The notes under the pieces were generated by a model, which searched no databases, was not told the origin of the DNA, and was given only the letters and a program-made list of their open reading frames with translations. From an uncultured Bacilli bacterium (GTDB lineage: Bacteria; Bacillota_I; Bacilli_A; RF39; UBA660): DNA of 20,503 nucleotides. The stretch covers positions 1 to 20,503 of the forward strand of contig CAKOOW010000022.1 in assembly GCA_934098445.1 (NCBI GenBank). Direction: 5' to 3'. The position numbers were made by a program, and so were the translations under genes. Of the stretch, positions 1-6,608 are shown piece by piece (position 1 is the first letter of the stretch; every line of letters begins with the position of its first letter).

Positions 1-49
1 CCGCTAAGTTATTACCATAATACTTAGATACATTCTTTAATTCTAACAT
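1..49 (-). CDS. ABC transporter ATP-binding protein, N-terminal fragment (runs off the window)
   Basis: Only the first 16 codons lie in the window. They read MLELKNVSKYYGNNLA, which matches the opening beta strand and A-loop region (aromatic Tyr before the Walker A strand) of ABC ATPases. A strong ribosome binding site, GGAGG at 56-60 on the minus strand, lies six bases upstream of the ATG, which supports this start. The gene follows the transglutaminase-fold gene on the same strand after a 51-base gap, so the two may be co-transcribed. Walker A and all later motifs are outside the window, so the substrate and subfamily cannot be stated. The family call rests on this short stretch only. Confidence 0.72.
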   Translation of the reverse strand, partial: MLELKNVSKYYGNNLA

Positions 50-100
50 ATTATTCCTCCGTTTTAATTTAATCATAAAAGTTTCAAAAAGAAAAGGTCT

Positions 101-898
101 TTAGAAAATAATATTCCCAAGACTATAGATTCTTTCAAAGTCTTTAGGTATTTGCTGATAAGTATTAGTACTTACTATTCTTTGGTAGTCTTTTAATCTA
201 ATAGATGTTATTCCTTTTAAGAAGTTATCAACTTCATTTGAATTTATCTTCATCTGATAAGGGTGATAAGTCAAGATTTCATGATTATTATTATAAATAG
301 TAATAGGATTATAAAAGTCAAAGAGATAATAATTATCATTCTTAAAGATAATATTAAATCCATATAATTCATGAATATCATTGTCTTTGTATTCGCCAAT
401 TAAATGAAAGGCATCGTATCCTAAAAGAGTTAAGATATTAGTAGCTAAAAGACTATACTCTAGGGAATCAGCCACATTCTTATGTTTTAAATCATTAATA
501 TCCGGAATATTTAAATAATTAGGCATTTTAGTAGTTAAAAAGTTTTCTTTTCTTAAAGCTCTACTAGTCTTTTGACCAAAAAATTCTTTAAGAAAAATAG
601 GTATCTTAAGAATTGCTTCATTGCTATTTAGTATTTTCTCTTTCTTTAAGAAGGTTATAAAGTCATAAAGATAAGTATCATCTTGAATAGAATAATAATT
701 ATTATCTAAGTCATAATATATTTTAACATCATCAGGAATAAAACCATAAAGAGGTTTAGAATAAGTACTTAAAGTTAGGTATCCTAAGGTCTTATGGGTT
801 TTATAAGTATTTTTTAAATATTGAATAGTTTTTTTAACTTGAAGAAGCATGTCAGCTTCTGGTAGCTTTATAATCTCTAAGATATCCTTATTTTGCAT
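101..898 (-). CDS. Transglutaminase-fold protein with Ser in place of the catalytic Cys
   Basis: This 265-aa protein has no signal peptide or membrane segment. Residues 141-200 follow the transglutaminase-like core. A helix carries the nucleophile position (ADSLEYS, 143-149) and ends at G160-Y-D-A, a beta hairpin carries a His (H176 in IHELYGF), and a following strand carries an Asp (D194 in YLFDFYNP). In active members the first position is Cys, 15 residues before the G of the 'G-x-x-A' turn; here that residue is S145. The fold assignment is my alignment by eye. If it is right, the protein may be an inactive binding module or use Ser. The ribosome binding site GAGGTGAAG precedes the ATG. The gene has its own extended -10 promoter and lies downstream of the structured RNA unit and upstream of an ABC ATPase gene. 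The N-terminal 100 residues are unrecognised. Confidence 0.55.
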   Translation of the reverse strand: MQNKDILEIIKLPEADMLLQVKKTIQYLKNTYKTHKTLGYLTLSTYSKPLYGFIPDDVKIYYDLDNNYYSIQDDTYLYDFITFLKKEKILNSNEAILKIPIFLKEFFGQKTSRALRKENFLTTKMPNYLNIPDINDLKHKNVADSLEYSLLATNILTLLGYDAFHLIGEYKDNDIHELYGFNIIFKNDNYYLFDFYNPITIYNNNHEILTYHPYQMKINSNEVDNFLKGITSIRLKDYQRIVSTNTYQQIPKDFERIYSLGNIIF

Positions 899-929
899 AA
901 CTTCACCTCAAGTAGTCTCTTCTTTTAGT

Positions 930-958
930 ATTGTAGCATAATGTCTCTTAAAGATAAA
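930..958 (-). promoter_or_regulatory. Extended -10 promoter for the transglutaminase-fold gene
   Basis: On the minus strand the -10 is TACAAT (930-935), preceded by TGC (936-938), giving an extended -10. The -35 position 17 bases upstream is TTTATC (953-958), a weak match. It lies about 30 bases upstream of the ATG at 898. If real, the gene need not depend on read-through of the RNA unit upstream. Confidence 0.5.
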
Positions 959-960
959 GA

Positions 961-984
961 AAAAACCTATCAGAGTTCTGATAG
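961..984 (-). terminator. Second intrinsic terminator downstream of the structured RNA
   Basis: The stem is CTATCAG (967-973) and CTGATAG (978-984) with a 4-base loop. On the minus strand it is followed by G and a run of six T (961-966 region). It lies just after the first terminator of the RNA unit and before the promoter of the next gene, so it probably acts as a back-up stop. Confidence 0.6.
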
Positions 985-992
985 ATTTTAAG

Positions 993-1022
993 AAAAAATA
1001 ATATGTCTGTCAAACATATTAT
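993..1022 (-). terminator. Intrinsic terminator of the structured RNA
   Basis: It has a perfect 9-bp stem (1022-1014 with 1006-998) and a 7-base loop UUGACAG, followed on the minus strand by five further U (997-993). The loop is complementary to the loop of the preceding hairpin (see findings). Confidence 0.75.
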
Positions 1023-1255
1023 CTTAGTTGTGGATTTCCTAATATAAGATTCATATTGACAGATAAAAGTCTTATATTTTTATCAATATTCCACATATGC
1101 AGCATATACTTAATAGATTGATAAACGAGGAAACTTGTGCCAAATAACCATCAAAGGGTTTTAACAAAAAATCATTAAATAAATATAATAATATTTACTT
1201 TTAATATGTATAAGAATAAATCTTATACCCAATAGCACTTCCTCTACTATTAAGT
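993..1255 (-). ncRNA. Structured RNA transcription unit of unknown family (orphan sRNA or riboswitch-like leader)
   Basis: The transcript is predicted to start near 1255 from the promoter at 1262-1290 and to end in a hairpin with a U run at 993-1022. No convincing ORF is present. I see these helices in minus-strand order. There is a long-range helix, GAGGAAGUGC (1244-1235) with GCAC and UUCCUC (1140-1127), 10 bp with a 4-base bulge. A local hairpin GUAUAAGA/UCUUAUAC (1228-1208) follows, then a 13-bp AU hairpin (1205-1174), a 9-bp stem (1125-1117 with 1087-1079), and a 9-bp hairpin (1078-1041). Last is the terminator AUAAUAUGU/ACAUAUUAU (1022-998). I do not see signature sequences of 6S, tmRNA, RNase P, SRP RNA, T-box or the common riboswitches. 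It is either a free-standing sRNA or a leader for the gene at 101-898. Confidence 0.6.
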
Positions 1256-1261
1256 GATTTA

Positions 1262-1290
1262 ATCATACCATGTTTTTTTTATTTTGACAA
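1262..1290 (-). promoter_or_regulatory. Strong sigma-A promoter of the structured RNA
   Basis: On the minus strand the -35 is TTGTCA (1285-1290), followed by a 17-base spacer rich in A, and the -10 is TATGAT (1262-1267) preceded by TGG, an extended -10. It begins 21 bases downstream of the ADP-ribosylglycohydrolase-like stop codon. No start codon with a ribosome binding site follows, which points to an RNA product. Confidence 0.75.
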
Positions 1291-1310
1291 GTACTTTTAG
1301 TAAATTTTTT

Positions 1311-2249
1311 TTATAAAATTTTTAAAACATTTTCATACTTTAGAGAAGCCTCTAAAAGATAGTCCTTTTTTCTTAAGGAATCAAGGAAATCTTTAGGAAT
1401 ACTATCATAATCATAGTAGATGGCAGCGACCGCAGAAGTTAATCCTCCTAGACTAGAAGCTTGGTTACCTAGATTAGCGGAGCCAATTAAAGCTTGCTTA
1501 AAGGAAGCACTGTTAATTAGACAATAAAAAAAAGCTTCTAAGGTATCTACTATATAATTATTAGAACTGATTCGCTCTAAAGAATAGATATAAACATTAT
1601 TCTTGAGAATATTATCAAACTCTTTAATAGTCTCATTTTTAAAATATAAAGTATAATCTAAAGACTTTAACATACTATAACTAGCTAATTTGTCTTTACC
1701 ATGTAAAAGGAATAATACATATCTCGTAAAAATATAAGAAGCCATAATAGCTATTTCGTTTTGATGGGTAATAGAAGTAACATTTTTAACTACAGAATAA
1801 ATATCATAATTTCGGGACTTTGTATAATAAAGGTAAAAAGCAACAGGAATCATCCGCGCTAAAGGTTCATTACCGCAGTCACTATAACCATCACCCCCAC
1901 ATTTAGGAGCATCAATCTTCTCATCGAAATACTTACTTAAAGCATGTTTAGTCGTAAAATCAATATCGATTAAGGTATCGGTAGCTGTATATTTAGCCGT
2001 CTTATACCAAAGAACCATATTATCAGCAATTTTGTTATAGTCCATTTTTTCTTTTTGAATAACGGCATCCATAAGCGCTAAGATGCTGCTAGTTCCACTA
2101 CTCCAAGTTCCTATAGGTAAATTGGCAAGTTTGGTTAATTTGGTAACAGGATTAGTTAATAATTTTTCTCTGCTTTGATAATTTAGGGGAAGACCAAAGG
2201 CTTCGCCCAAGGCATATCCTAAGATAGCAGCACTTATTTTACTGTACAT
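1311..2249 (-). CDS. ADP-ribosylglycohydrolase (DraG-type) fold protein lacking the metal ligands
   Basis: The 312-aa protein can be aligned by eye along its whole length with bacterial ADP-ribosylglycohydrolases. The N-terminal AILGYALGEAFGLPL (8-22) matches the G-x-x-x-GDALG-x-P motif. GTWSSGTSS (47-55) matches GxWSDDTSM, CGNEPLARMIP matches the GNGSLMR-x-P loop, and THQNE matches the 'TH' helix. NLGNQASSLGGLTSA (259-273) matches NLGDDTDTxGAxTG. Active members bind two Mg ions through the acidic residues of the second and last motifs; here these are S51-G52 and NQASS (262-266). The expected enzyme removes ADP-ribose from proteins, but this copy is predicted to be catalytically dead or altered. 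The ribosome binding site is weak (AGAAAG). It lies just past the terminator of the cps operon; no clear promoter was found. Confidence 0.75.
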   Translation of the reverse strand: MYSKISAAILGYALGEAFGLPLNYQSREKLLTNPVTKLTKLANLPIGTWSSGTSSILALMDAVIQKEKMDYNKIADNMVLWYKTAKYTATDTLIDIDFTTKHALSKYFDEKIDAPKCGGDGYSDCGNEPLARMIPVAFYLYYTKSRNYDIYSVVKNVTSITHQNEIAIMASYIFTRYVLFLLHGKDKLASYSMLKSLDYTLYFKNETIKEFDNILKNNVYIYSLERISSNNYIVDTLEAFFYCLINSASFKQALIGSANLGNQASSLGGLTSAVAAIYYDYDSIPKDFLDSLRKKDYLLEASLKYENVLKIL

Positions 2250-2270
2250 ATTACACTTTCTTTCTAAGGC

Positions 2271-2297
2271 AAAAAAGTAAGCCTTTTTAGGGGCTTA
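2271..2297 (-). terminator. Terminator of the cpsC-cpsD-cpsB operon
   Basis: The stem is TAAGCC/GGCTTA (2278-2283 with 2292-2297) with an 8-base loop. On the minus strand it is followed by C and a run of six T. The first arm includes the stop codon of the phosphatase gene. Confidence 0.75.
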
Positions 2298-3068
2298 TTG
2301 ATATTTTTTGAAGATGTTTTGTTTTATAGGAATTATCTTTTCAGGTTCAATTCTTTCGTTTTGTAGTAATTTCTTTCCATTAGTAGTAAGTAACTCTTCG
2401 ATATATTCCTCAGAAATAATATTTCTAAGGATTTTTTTTAGTCTCGGAATATCTTCATAGAAAGTATCAGTCTCATGATGAATATCACTACTCAAGAAAG
2501 TAATCATATGATGTTTTAAAAATAATTCTAAAGTCTTTTTAGCTTCTTTACCATAACGACTAAATAAGGAACCAAGATTACTTTGGAATAATGCTCCCGC
2601 TTCGATTAACTCTTCAATTCTTTTAGGATTTTCTTTTAAGAAGTAATATCGTTCCGGATGAGCAATAACAGGAATATAGCCATTACTCTGTAAATCAAAT
2701 AAGATTTGTTTAAGAGCCTTATATTCATTATTCATCGGTAACTCAAAAAGAACATACTTAGTATTATTAAGAGAAGAAAAGACCCCTTCTTTTAATTTTT
2801 TTACTAAAGAATCATCAATATAAATCTCATTACCCAAATAAAGATTTAACGGAATATTTTCTTTTCTTAAAGTCTCTTTTAAGTCATTAAGCAACTCTTC
2901 ATTTTTCTTTTTAGAACTATTATAAGTACTGCCTAAAATATAATGAGGTGTTAAAACGATATCCGTTATCCCATTTTCATAGGCTTTCTTTAAAATAGCT
3001 AAAGATTCGCTCTTAGACTTAGAGCCATCATCAATATTGGGTAAAATATGACTATGTAAATCAACCAT
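2295..3068 (-). CDS. cpsB: Tyrosine-protein phosphatase of the CpsB/YwqE type (PHP domain)
   Basis: A 257-aa single-domain PHP phosphatase, the usual family length. Metal-binding motifs are all present: DLHSH (H5, H7), DDG (13-15), TPHY (H42), GNE (E81), HPER (H137) and SDIH (D195, H197). By family knowledge it is a Mn-dependent enzyme that dephosphorylates the autophosphorylated tyrosine cluster of the CpsD kinase and so tunes capsule or exopolysaccharide chain length and output. It is the last gene of the operon, starting 8 bases after the kinase stop, with AGGA as ribosome binding site. Nothing in the sequence suggests loss of function. Confidence 0.95.
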   Translation of the reverse strand: MVDLHSHILPNIDDGSKSKSESLAILKKAYENGITDIVLTPHYILGSTYNSSKKKNEELLNDLKETLRKENIPLNLYLGNEIYIDDSLVKKLKEGVFSSLNNTKYVLFELPMNNEYKALKQILFDLQSNGYIPVIAHPERYYFLKENPKRIEELIEAGALFQSNLGSLFSRYGKEAKKTLELFLKHHMITFLSSDIHHETDTFYEDIPRLKKILRNIISEEYIEELLTTNGKKLLQNERIEPEKIIPIKQNIFKKYQ

Positions 3069-3076
3069 AAAGGGTC

Positions 3077-3745
3077 CTATTGATAATACTTACTGTAGTA
3101 ACGATCTTTTGATGAAGGGAATTTATTCAAGATAACTCCCGCAATTTTATTTTCAAATTGAGATAAAGCTTTCTTAGTATTTTGTAAATATTCAATAGGT
3201 GTAACCTTATAAGCCGAAACGATTACAATCTTATCTACTAAATCAGCCATAATAATAGAATCTGTTAAGCCCCCAACGGGTACGCCATCATAGATAACTA
3301 AATCATACTTACTCTTTAAGATTTTAGCAAGTTGTCTATTTTTTTCTGATGCTAATAATTCACTAGGATTAGGAGGCACTATCCCCATTGGCAAAACATA
3401 AATATTTTCATACTTAGTCTTTTTAATATATTTTTTATAACTTTTATCGACATCATCTAAAAGTAAGTTTGATAAACCTAATTCATTATCAACATTAAAG
3501 ATTTTATGTTGACGACCACGACGAAGATCGCAATCAACAATTAAAACCTTAACGCCAGCTTGAGCAAAGGCAATCGCTAAATTAGCACAGATAAAGGACT
3601 TGCCTTCACCACTAAGAGAACTTGTCATTAAAATTGATTTAACAGGTTCATCAATTGAAGAAAATAAAAGGTTGGTACGAATAGTTTTAACAGCTTCCGC
3701 AACCCCACTTTTAGGGTTATTAGCGACAATTAATTCATTATTCAT
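3077..3745 (-). CDS. cpsD: Bacterial tyrosine kinase CpsD/CapB (exopolysaccharide regulation)
   Basis: A 222-aa cytoplasmic BY-kinase of the stand-alone Gram-positive form. It has the EAVKTIRTNLLFS interaction helix (about 17-29), Walker A SLSGEGKS (43-50, K49), Walker A' VDCDLRRG (70-77, D71 and D73) and Walker B LVIYD (D153). The C-terminal tyrosine cluster RYYSKYYQ (215-222) is the expected autophosphorylation site. By family knowledge it needs the cytoplasmic tail of CpsC to be active and is dephosphorylated by CpsB. The Walker B is followed by GVPVG where many relatives have TPP. The ATG overlaps the TGA of cpsC (ATGA), indicating translational coupling. Confidence 0.95.
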   Translation of the reverse strand: MNNELIVANNPKSGVAEAVKTIRTNLLFSSIDEPVKSILMTSSLSGEGKSFICANLAIAFAQAGVKVLIVDCDLRRGRQHKIFNVDNELGLSNLLLDDVDKSYKKYIKKTKYENIYVLPMGIVPPNPSELLASEKNRQLAKILKSKYDLVIYDGVPVGGLTDSIIMADLVDKIVIVSAYKVTPIEYLQNTKKALSQFENKIAGVILNKFPSSKDRYYSKYYQ

Positions 3746-4446
3746 TTTCTTTTTCCTTTCTTTTCTTTAGGGACATACTTCGATGGGACAACACCGAGAG
3801 TTGGTAACCCAATCTTTGTTTCAATCTCATCAGTACTCTTAATAGTTGTATCAAAATAAAACATTACAAAGATAACAGCACAAGATAAGACAATCCCGAT
3901 TAACATTGCAAGTACTACGGTCTTTAACAAGCTTATATTATAAGGGTTATTAGAGACTTCTGCATAATCAACAATAGCAACATTTTTAATACTATAGTAT
4001 CTAGCAACATCATTACTAAATACTCTAGCAATCTCATTAGCAACATCTTTAGCTATTTCTTTATCGGCACCGTTAACTGAAATACGAATAATTTCCGTAT
4101 CATCTTCCGTGGTAACATTTACCATTTTCTTTAATTCATCAGTAGTCATATTCAAGTCTAAATTATTAATAACTTGATTTAGAATACTATGTGATTTCAT
4201 TATAACCCGGTAATTAGATATTAAGTTTTTATTCAAAGTAATATCACTTTGGGTAATAGACTGATTAATATTTGTATTTTCGTTATTAGTGGTCAAAACC
4301 ATTGTCGTATAGGAGTTATAAAGAGGAGTTTTAAAAAACATTGTATAAACTGCTCCAAAAACTACACACACTACGGCAGCAAGTGCCACCATAAACCATT
4401 TACTCACAAAATAATCAAATAATTCTTTTAAATTTATTTCTTCCAT
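3742..4446 (-). CDS. cpsC: Wzz-family chain-length determinant / kinase adaptor CpsC
   Basis: A 234-aa membrane protein with the Wzz topology. A short cytoplasmic N-terminus (MEEINLKELFDYFVSKW) precedes a first membrane helix at about 18-39. An extracellular domain of about 135 residues follows, then a second helix at about 175-197 and a cytoplasmic tail rich in Lys. Family members set polysaccharide chain length and activate the CpsD kinase through the C-terminal tail. The start is the ATG at 4446: an in-frame TTG lies 15 bases upstream, but AGAGGA is placed correctly only for the ATG. It is the first gene of the operon, with a consensus promoter just upstream. A PxxP motif (NNPYNIS...) before helix 2 is only partly conserved. 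Confidence 0.93.
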   Translation of the reverse strand: MEEINLKELFDYFVSKWFMVALAAVVCVVFGAVYTMFFKTPLYNSYTTMVLTTNNENTNINQSITQSDITLNKNLISNYRVIMKSHSILNQVINNLDLNMTTDELKKMVNVTTEDDTEIIRISVNGADKEIAKDVANEIARVFSNDVARYYSIKNVAIVDYAEVSNNPYNISLLKTVVLAMLIGIVLSCAVIFVMFYFDTTIKSTDEIETKIGLPTLGVVPSKYVPKEKKGKRK

Positions 4447-4469
4447 ATAAAATCCTCTCAACTTCCAAT

Positions 4470-4498
4470 ATTATATAATAAATGGTCAGCTCTTTCAA
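4470..4498 (-). promoter_or_regulatory. Sigma-A promoter of the cpsC-cpsD-cpsB operon
   Basis: On the minus strand TTGAAA (4493-4498), a 17-base spacer and TATAAT (4470-4475). The predicted start of transcription is about 16-20 bases upstream of the cpsC ATG, so the leader is very short and leaves little room for RNA control. Confidence 0.85.
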
Positions 4499-4501
4499 GA
4501 T

Positions 4502-4537
4502 AGAAAAACCACAATTACTTGCGATTTGTAACTGTGG
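4502..4537 (-). terminator. Terminator of the 39-aa miniprotein gene
   Basis: A 10-bp stem (4537-4528 with 4518-4509, one G-U pair), a 9-base loop and five T on the minus strand. The stop codon of the miniprotein lies inside the second arm. The cps promoter begins only a few bases further on. Confidence 0.85.
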
Positions 4538-4634
4538 TCGAACGCATTTCATCTTCGATTTTACTTGTGTTAGCACTAACTTTTAAAATACAATATAAAA
4601 CCAATAAAATAATTGATATTAGTATAATAAGCAT
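4515..4634 (-). CDS. 39-aa single-pass membrane miniprotein
   Basis: A short ORF beginning MLIILISIILLVLYCILKVS and ending EDEMRSTTVTNRK. Residues 2-17 form one hydrophobic helix and the remainder is polar, giving a small membrane protein with a hydrophilic tail of about 22 residues. Support for translation is good: AAAGGAG is five to six bases upstream of the ATG, an extended -10 promoter lies about 20 bases further up, and an intrinsic terminator closes the unit exactly at its stop codon. It sits between the VanZ fusion gene and the cps operon, on the same strand. I do not recognise the family. It could be a membrane regulator of a neighbouring system or a hydrophobic toxin-like peptide; nothing decides between these. 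Confidence 0.72.
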   Translation of the reverse strand: MLIILISIILLVLYCILKVSANTSKIEDEMRSTTVTNRK

Positions 4635-4652
4635 AGTTTCTCCTTTAGTCTT

Positions 4653-4681
4653 ATTATAACAAATACCCCGTTTTAATTAAC
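4653..4681 (-). promoter_or_regulatory. Extended -10 promoter for the miniprotein
   Basis: The -10 is TATAAT (4653-4658), preceded by TGT (4659-4661). The -35 position (4676-4681) reads GTTAAT, a poor match that overlaps the end of the VanZ gene stop codon. Confidence 0.55.
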
Positions 4682-5958
4682 TAATTATCGTGCGACAAAT
4701 TTCGACATTTTCTTTTAAAATACTCTGTATAAATGATAAGACCTATTAAGGAACCTGATCCATCAATTAAGGTATCTAAGACTTTAGCCGTTCTGCCCGG
4801 AATAAAAATCTGATGAATTTCATCACTAACCGCATAAAGATAGCAAATAATTAAAGCAACTATAAGCATTCTTTTATTTAGTTTACCATAAGTACTTAAA
4901 TAATTTAAAACTAAGATTCCTAAGATTAAGTATTCCGTAAAATGAGCCATCTTTCTTATATAAAAGGTACTATCTTCAATCTTTTTCTTAACTTCTGTTC
5001 TTGTATATTCTTTATTTGTTACATTAGTGGCAACATTTACGATGGCACTGGTAACAACATTACTAGTACTTGTTGATTTAACGCCATTTTGATTAGAAAA
5101 ACTAAAGATAACAACCATCCAAATGATAACTAAGATTCCCGCAAATAGTCTTTTATTATTCTTAAGCGCTTTAAAGAAACCAGTACTCATTAAACTTAAG
5201 AAGATTCCAAAGATAATACTTATAAGTCCGATTAGATTAATATGTGTTAGGATACTATTAATAACTTCTTTTAAGATATTACTAATGGATTCATTATAGA
5301 AAGTAATATCATTTATACTTATAATATTTTTAATATAAAGAACTAAGCCTATTAAAAGGATACCATTAGTAAATAAAGAGACAATAATATTTCGGTCTTT
5401 AAAGAGATATCTATTTATTAGGTAAGTAATTATCGAGATAATAATACTAAGTACTAAAACTATTTTACTCAAGAGATGAGCTTTATTAAATAAAGGTCTT
5501 ACTTTTTCAAAAGTATTATTATAACTTATTTCTTCTTTATAGATACTAACTAATTTAGAGATTAATGTTTTAACTGAATTTTTATTTTCTACTTGAATAT
5601 TATTGGTCTTAATATAATCATTTATTCTTGTAGTTAAATCATCTTCAATAGAACTAGTATCAATCTTTATCTCTTTATTAGTATAAAGATTATCTAAGGT
5701 CGTTATAATAGTCTTTTTAATATTATCTTTAGTAATAACATTGTCTAAGATATTTTCTTCTAAACCAGATTGTTCTAAGTAATTAGATACTTCTTCCTTG
5801 GTGTTTAAATATAGTTCTTGATAGTAGTTATTATTCTCTAAAAGCTCTAAGGTATAAGACTCATTAAAGATTGTTAAAAGAAGAATGAGACTTAAAGTTA
5901 AGAGAAAGAAACTAATACTTTGGATAAATTTAGTTATATAACTAAGGATTATTTTCAT
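4681..5958 (-). CDS. VanZ-domain membrane protein with a large N-terminal extracytoplasmic domain
   Basis: A 425-aa protein in two parts. Residues 1-265 have a membrane helix at about 12-30 and a polar helical segment of about 130 residues, predicted outside the cell. Three further helices follow (about 163-183, 190-212 and 238-262). Residues 272-415 are a canonical VanZ domain: FSFSNQNG, RKMAHFTEY, SDEIHQIFIPGR (378-389) and the following DTLIDGSGS. VanZ proteins occur in glycopeptide-resistance loci, but most are of unknown biochemical function. Typical VanZ proteins are about 150-200 aa, so the N-terminal half is an addition. The ATG overlaps the sortase TGA (ATGA), so the two are translationally coupled, which suggests a shared role at the cell surface. 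Confidence 0.85.
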   Translation of the reverse strand: MKIILSYITKFIQSISFFLLTLSLILLLTIFNESYTLELLENNNYYQELYLNTKEEVSNYLEQSGLEENILDNVITKDNIKKTIITTLDNLYTNKEIKIDTSSIEDDLTTRINDYIKTNNIQVENKNSVKTLISKLVSIYKEEISYNNTFEKVRPLFNKAHLLSKIVLVLSIIISIITYLINRYLFKDRNIIVSLFTNGILLIGLVLYIKNIISINDITFYNESISNILKEVINSILTHINLIGLISIIFGIFLSLMSTGFFKALKNNKRLFAGILVIIWMVVIFSFSNQNGVKSTSTSNVVTSAIVNVATNVTNKEYTRTEVKKKIEDSTFYIRKMAHFTEYLILGILVLNYLSTYGKLNKRMLIVALIICYLYAVSDEIHQIFIPGRTAKVLDTLIDGSGSLIGLIIYTEYFKRKCRNLSHDN

Positions 5959-6608
5959 AGATTAGTACCTCTTATCTTTTTTGCATAGACAACATATCTT
6001 TTATTACGATACCCTACTCCTCCCGTAGGATAACAAGTATAAAGAAGAATATTTTCGCCATCACTTTCTAGGAAAGTATTAAATTCTTGATCAAGTTCTT
6101 TTTCAGTAAAAATAGCCGTCTTAGAGATAGAATAAGTATAGTTACCATAATAAGTATTTATGTTAATCTCATCACCAATATTTAGTTTATAAAGATTACC
6201 AAAGTATTCTAAACGATTATGAGCAGCAATGATAATAGGTAATCCTTCTCCGGGAAAGAAAGAACCAATATACCGACCAGCCCCTTTCTTTAGAATAGTT
6301 AAGGAGTCTCCGTTATAAAGATTAATAGTAATATCAATATTGGGAATATTAATAGTACCAAAAGTATCACCATAAGCTGGGAGAGGATTTAATCTTTGCG
6401 TCGCGGAATCTATTTTTAGACTGATATTGGTATCCCTACTAGGTTTACTAGATGTTTTTACGGCTACTTTATTAAAAAGATTAATATAAGTAGTTACTTT
6501 ATCTTTAAGAGTAAAATTTACCAATAGTATCAGAATTGATGCAAAGAAAAAAGCGATTGCTAACTCGCTAACAATCACTTTCCCACTTTTCTTTAGTAAA
6601 TTAAGCAT
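5955..6608 (-). CDS. Sortase, class D-like transpeptidase
   Basis: A 217-aa type II membrane protein with an N-terminal anchor at about 13-32 and a sortase barrel from about residue 83 (FGTINIPNIDI). The catalytic triad is visible: H130 in IIAAHNR, C192 in LLYTCYP and R204 in YRNKRYVVYAK. The TCYP form of the TLxTC motif and the overall length fit class D or E sortases. By family knowledge it cleaves a C-terminal sorting signal and joins the protein to the cell wall or to another subunit. The start chosen is the ATG at 6608, which overlaps the end of the upstream gene (ATGCTTAA). An in-frame TTG at 6632 has no ribosome binding site. It lies between its likely substrate and the VanZ fusion. 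Confidence 0.92.
   Translation of the reverse strand: MLNLLKKSGKVIVSELAIAFFFASILILLVNFTLKDKVTTYINLFNKVAVKTSSKPSRDTNISLKIDSATQRLNPLPAYGDTFGTINIPNIDITINLYNGDSLTILKKGAGRYIGSFFPGEGLPIIIAAHNRLEYFGNLYKLNIGDEININTYYGNYTYSISKTAIFTEKELDQEFNTFLESDGENILLYTCYPTGGVGYRNKRYVVYAKKIRGTNL

Noticed and set aside
1228..1254. Possible H-type pseudoknot at the 5' end of the RNA: CACUU/AAGUG interleaved with AAUAG/CUAUU.
   Set aside because: The crossing loops would have zero length, which is not sterically feasible, and AAGUG is better used in the long-range helix 1244-1235 with 1140-1127.
993..1255. 6S RNA as identity of the structured RNA.
   Set aside because: The unit is longer than usual, and I see no single rod-like fold with a central bubble; the 5' and 3' ends pair poorly. 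It cannot be excluded without a covariance search.
1284..1309. A consensus TTGACA on the plus strand at 1284-1289.
   Set aside because: The nearest TATAAA-like -10 is about 22 bases away. The hexamer overlaps the minus-strand -35 because TTGTCAA/TTGACAA is nearly palindromic.
4653..4681. Read-through from the VanZ gene as the only source of the miniprotein transcript.
   Set aside because: A TGTTATAAT extended -10 lies directly upstream of the miniprotein ribosome binding site, so an independent promoter is the simpler explanation, although no terminator separates the genes.
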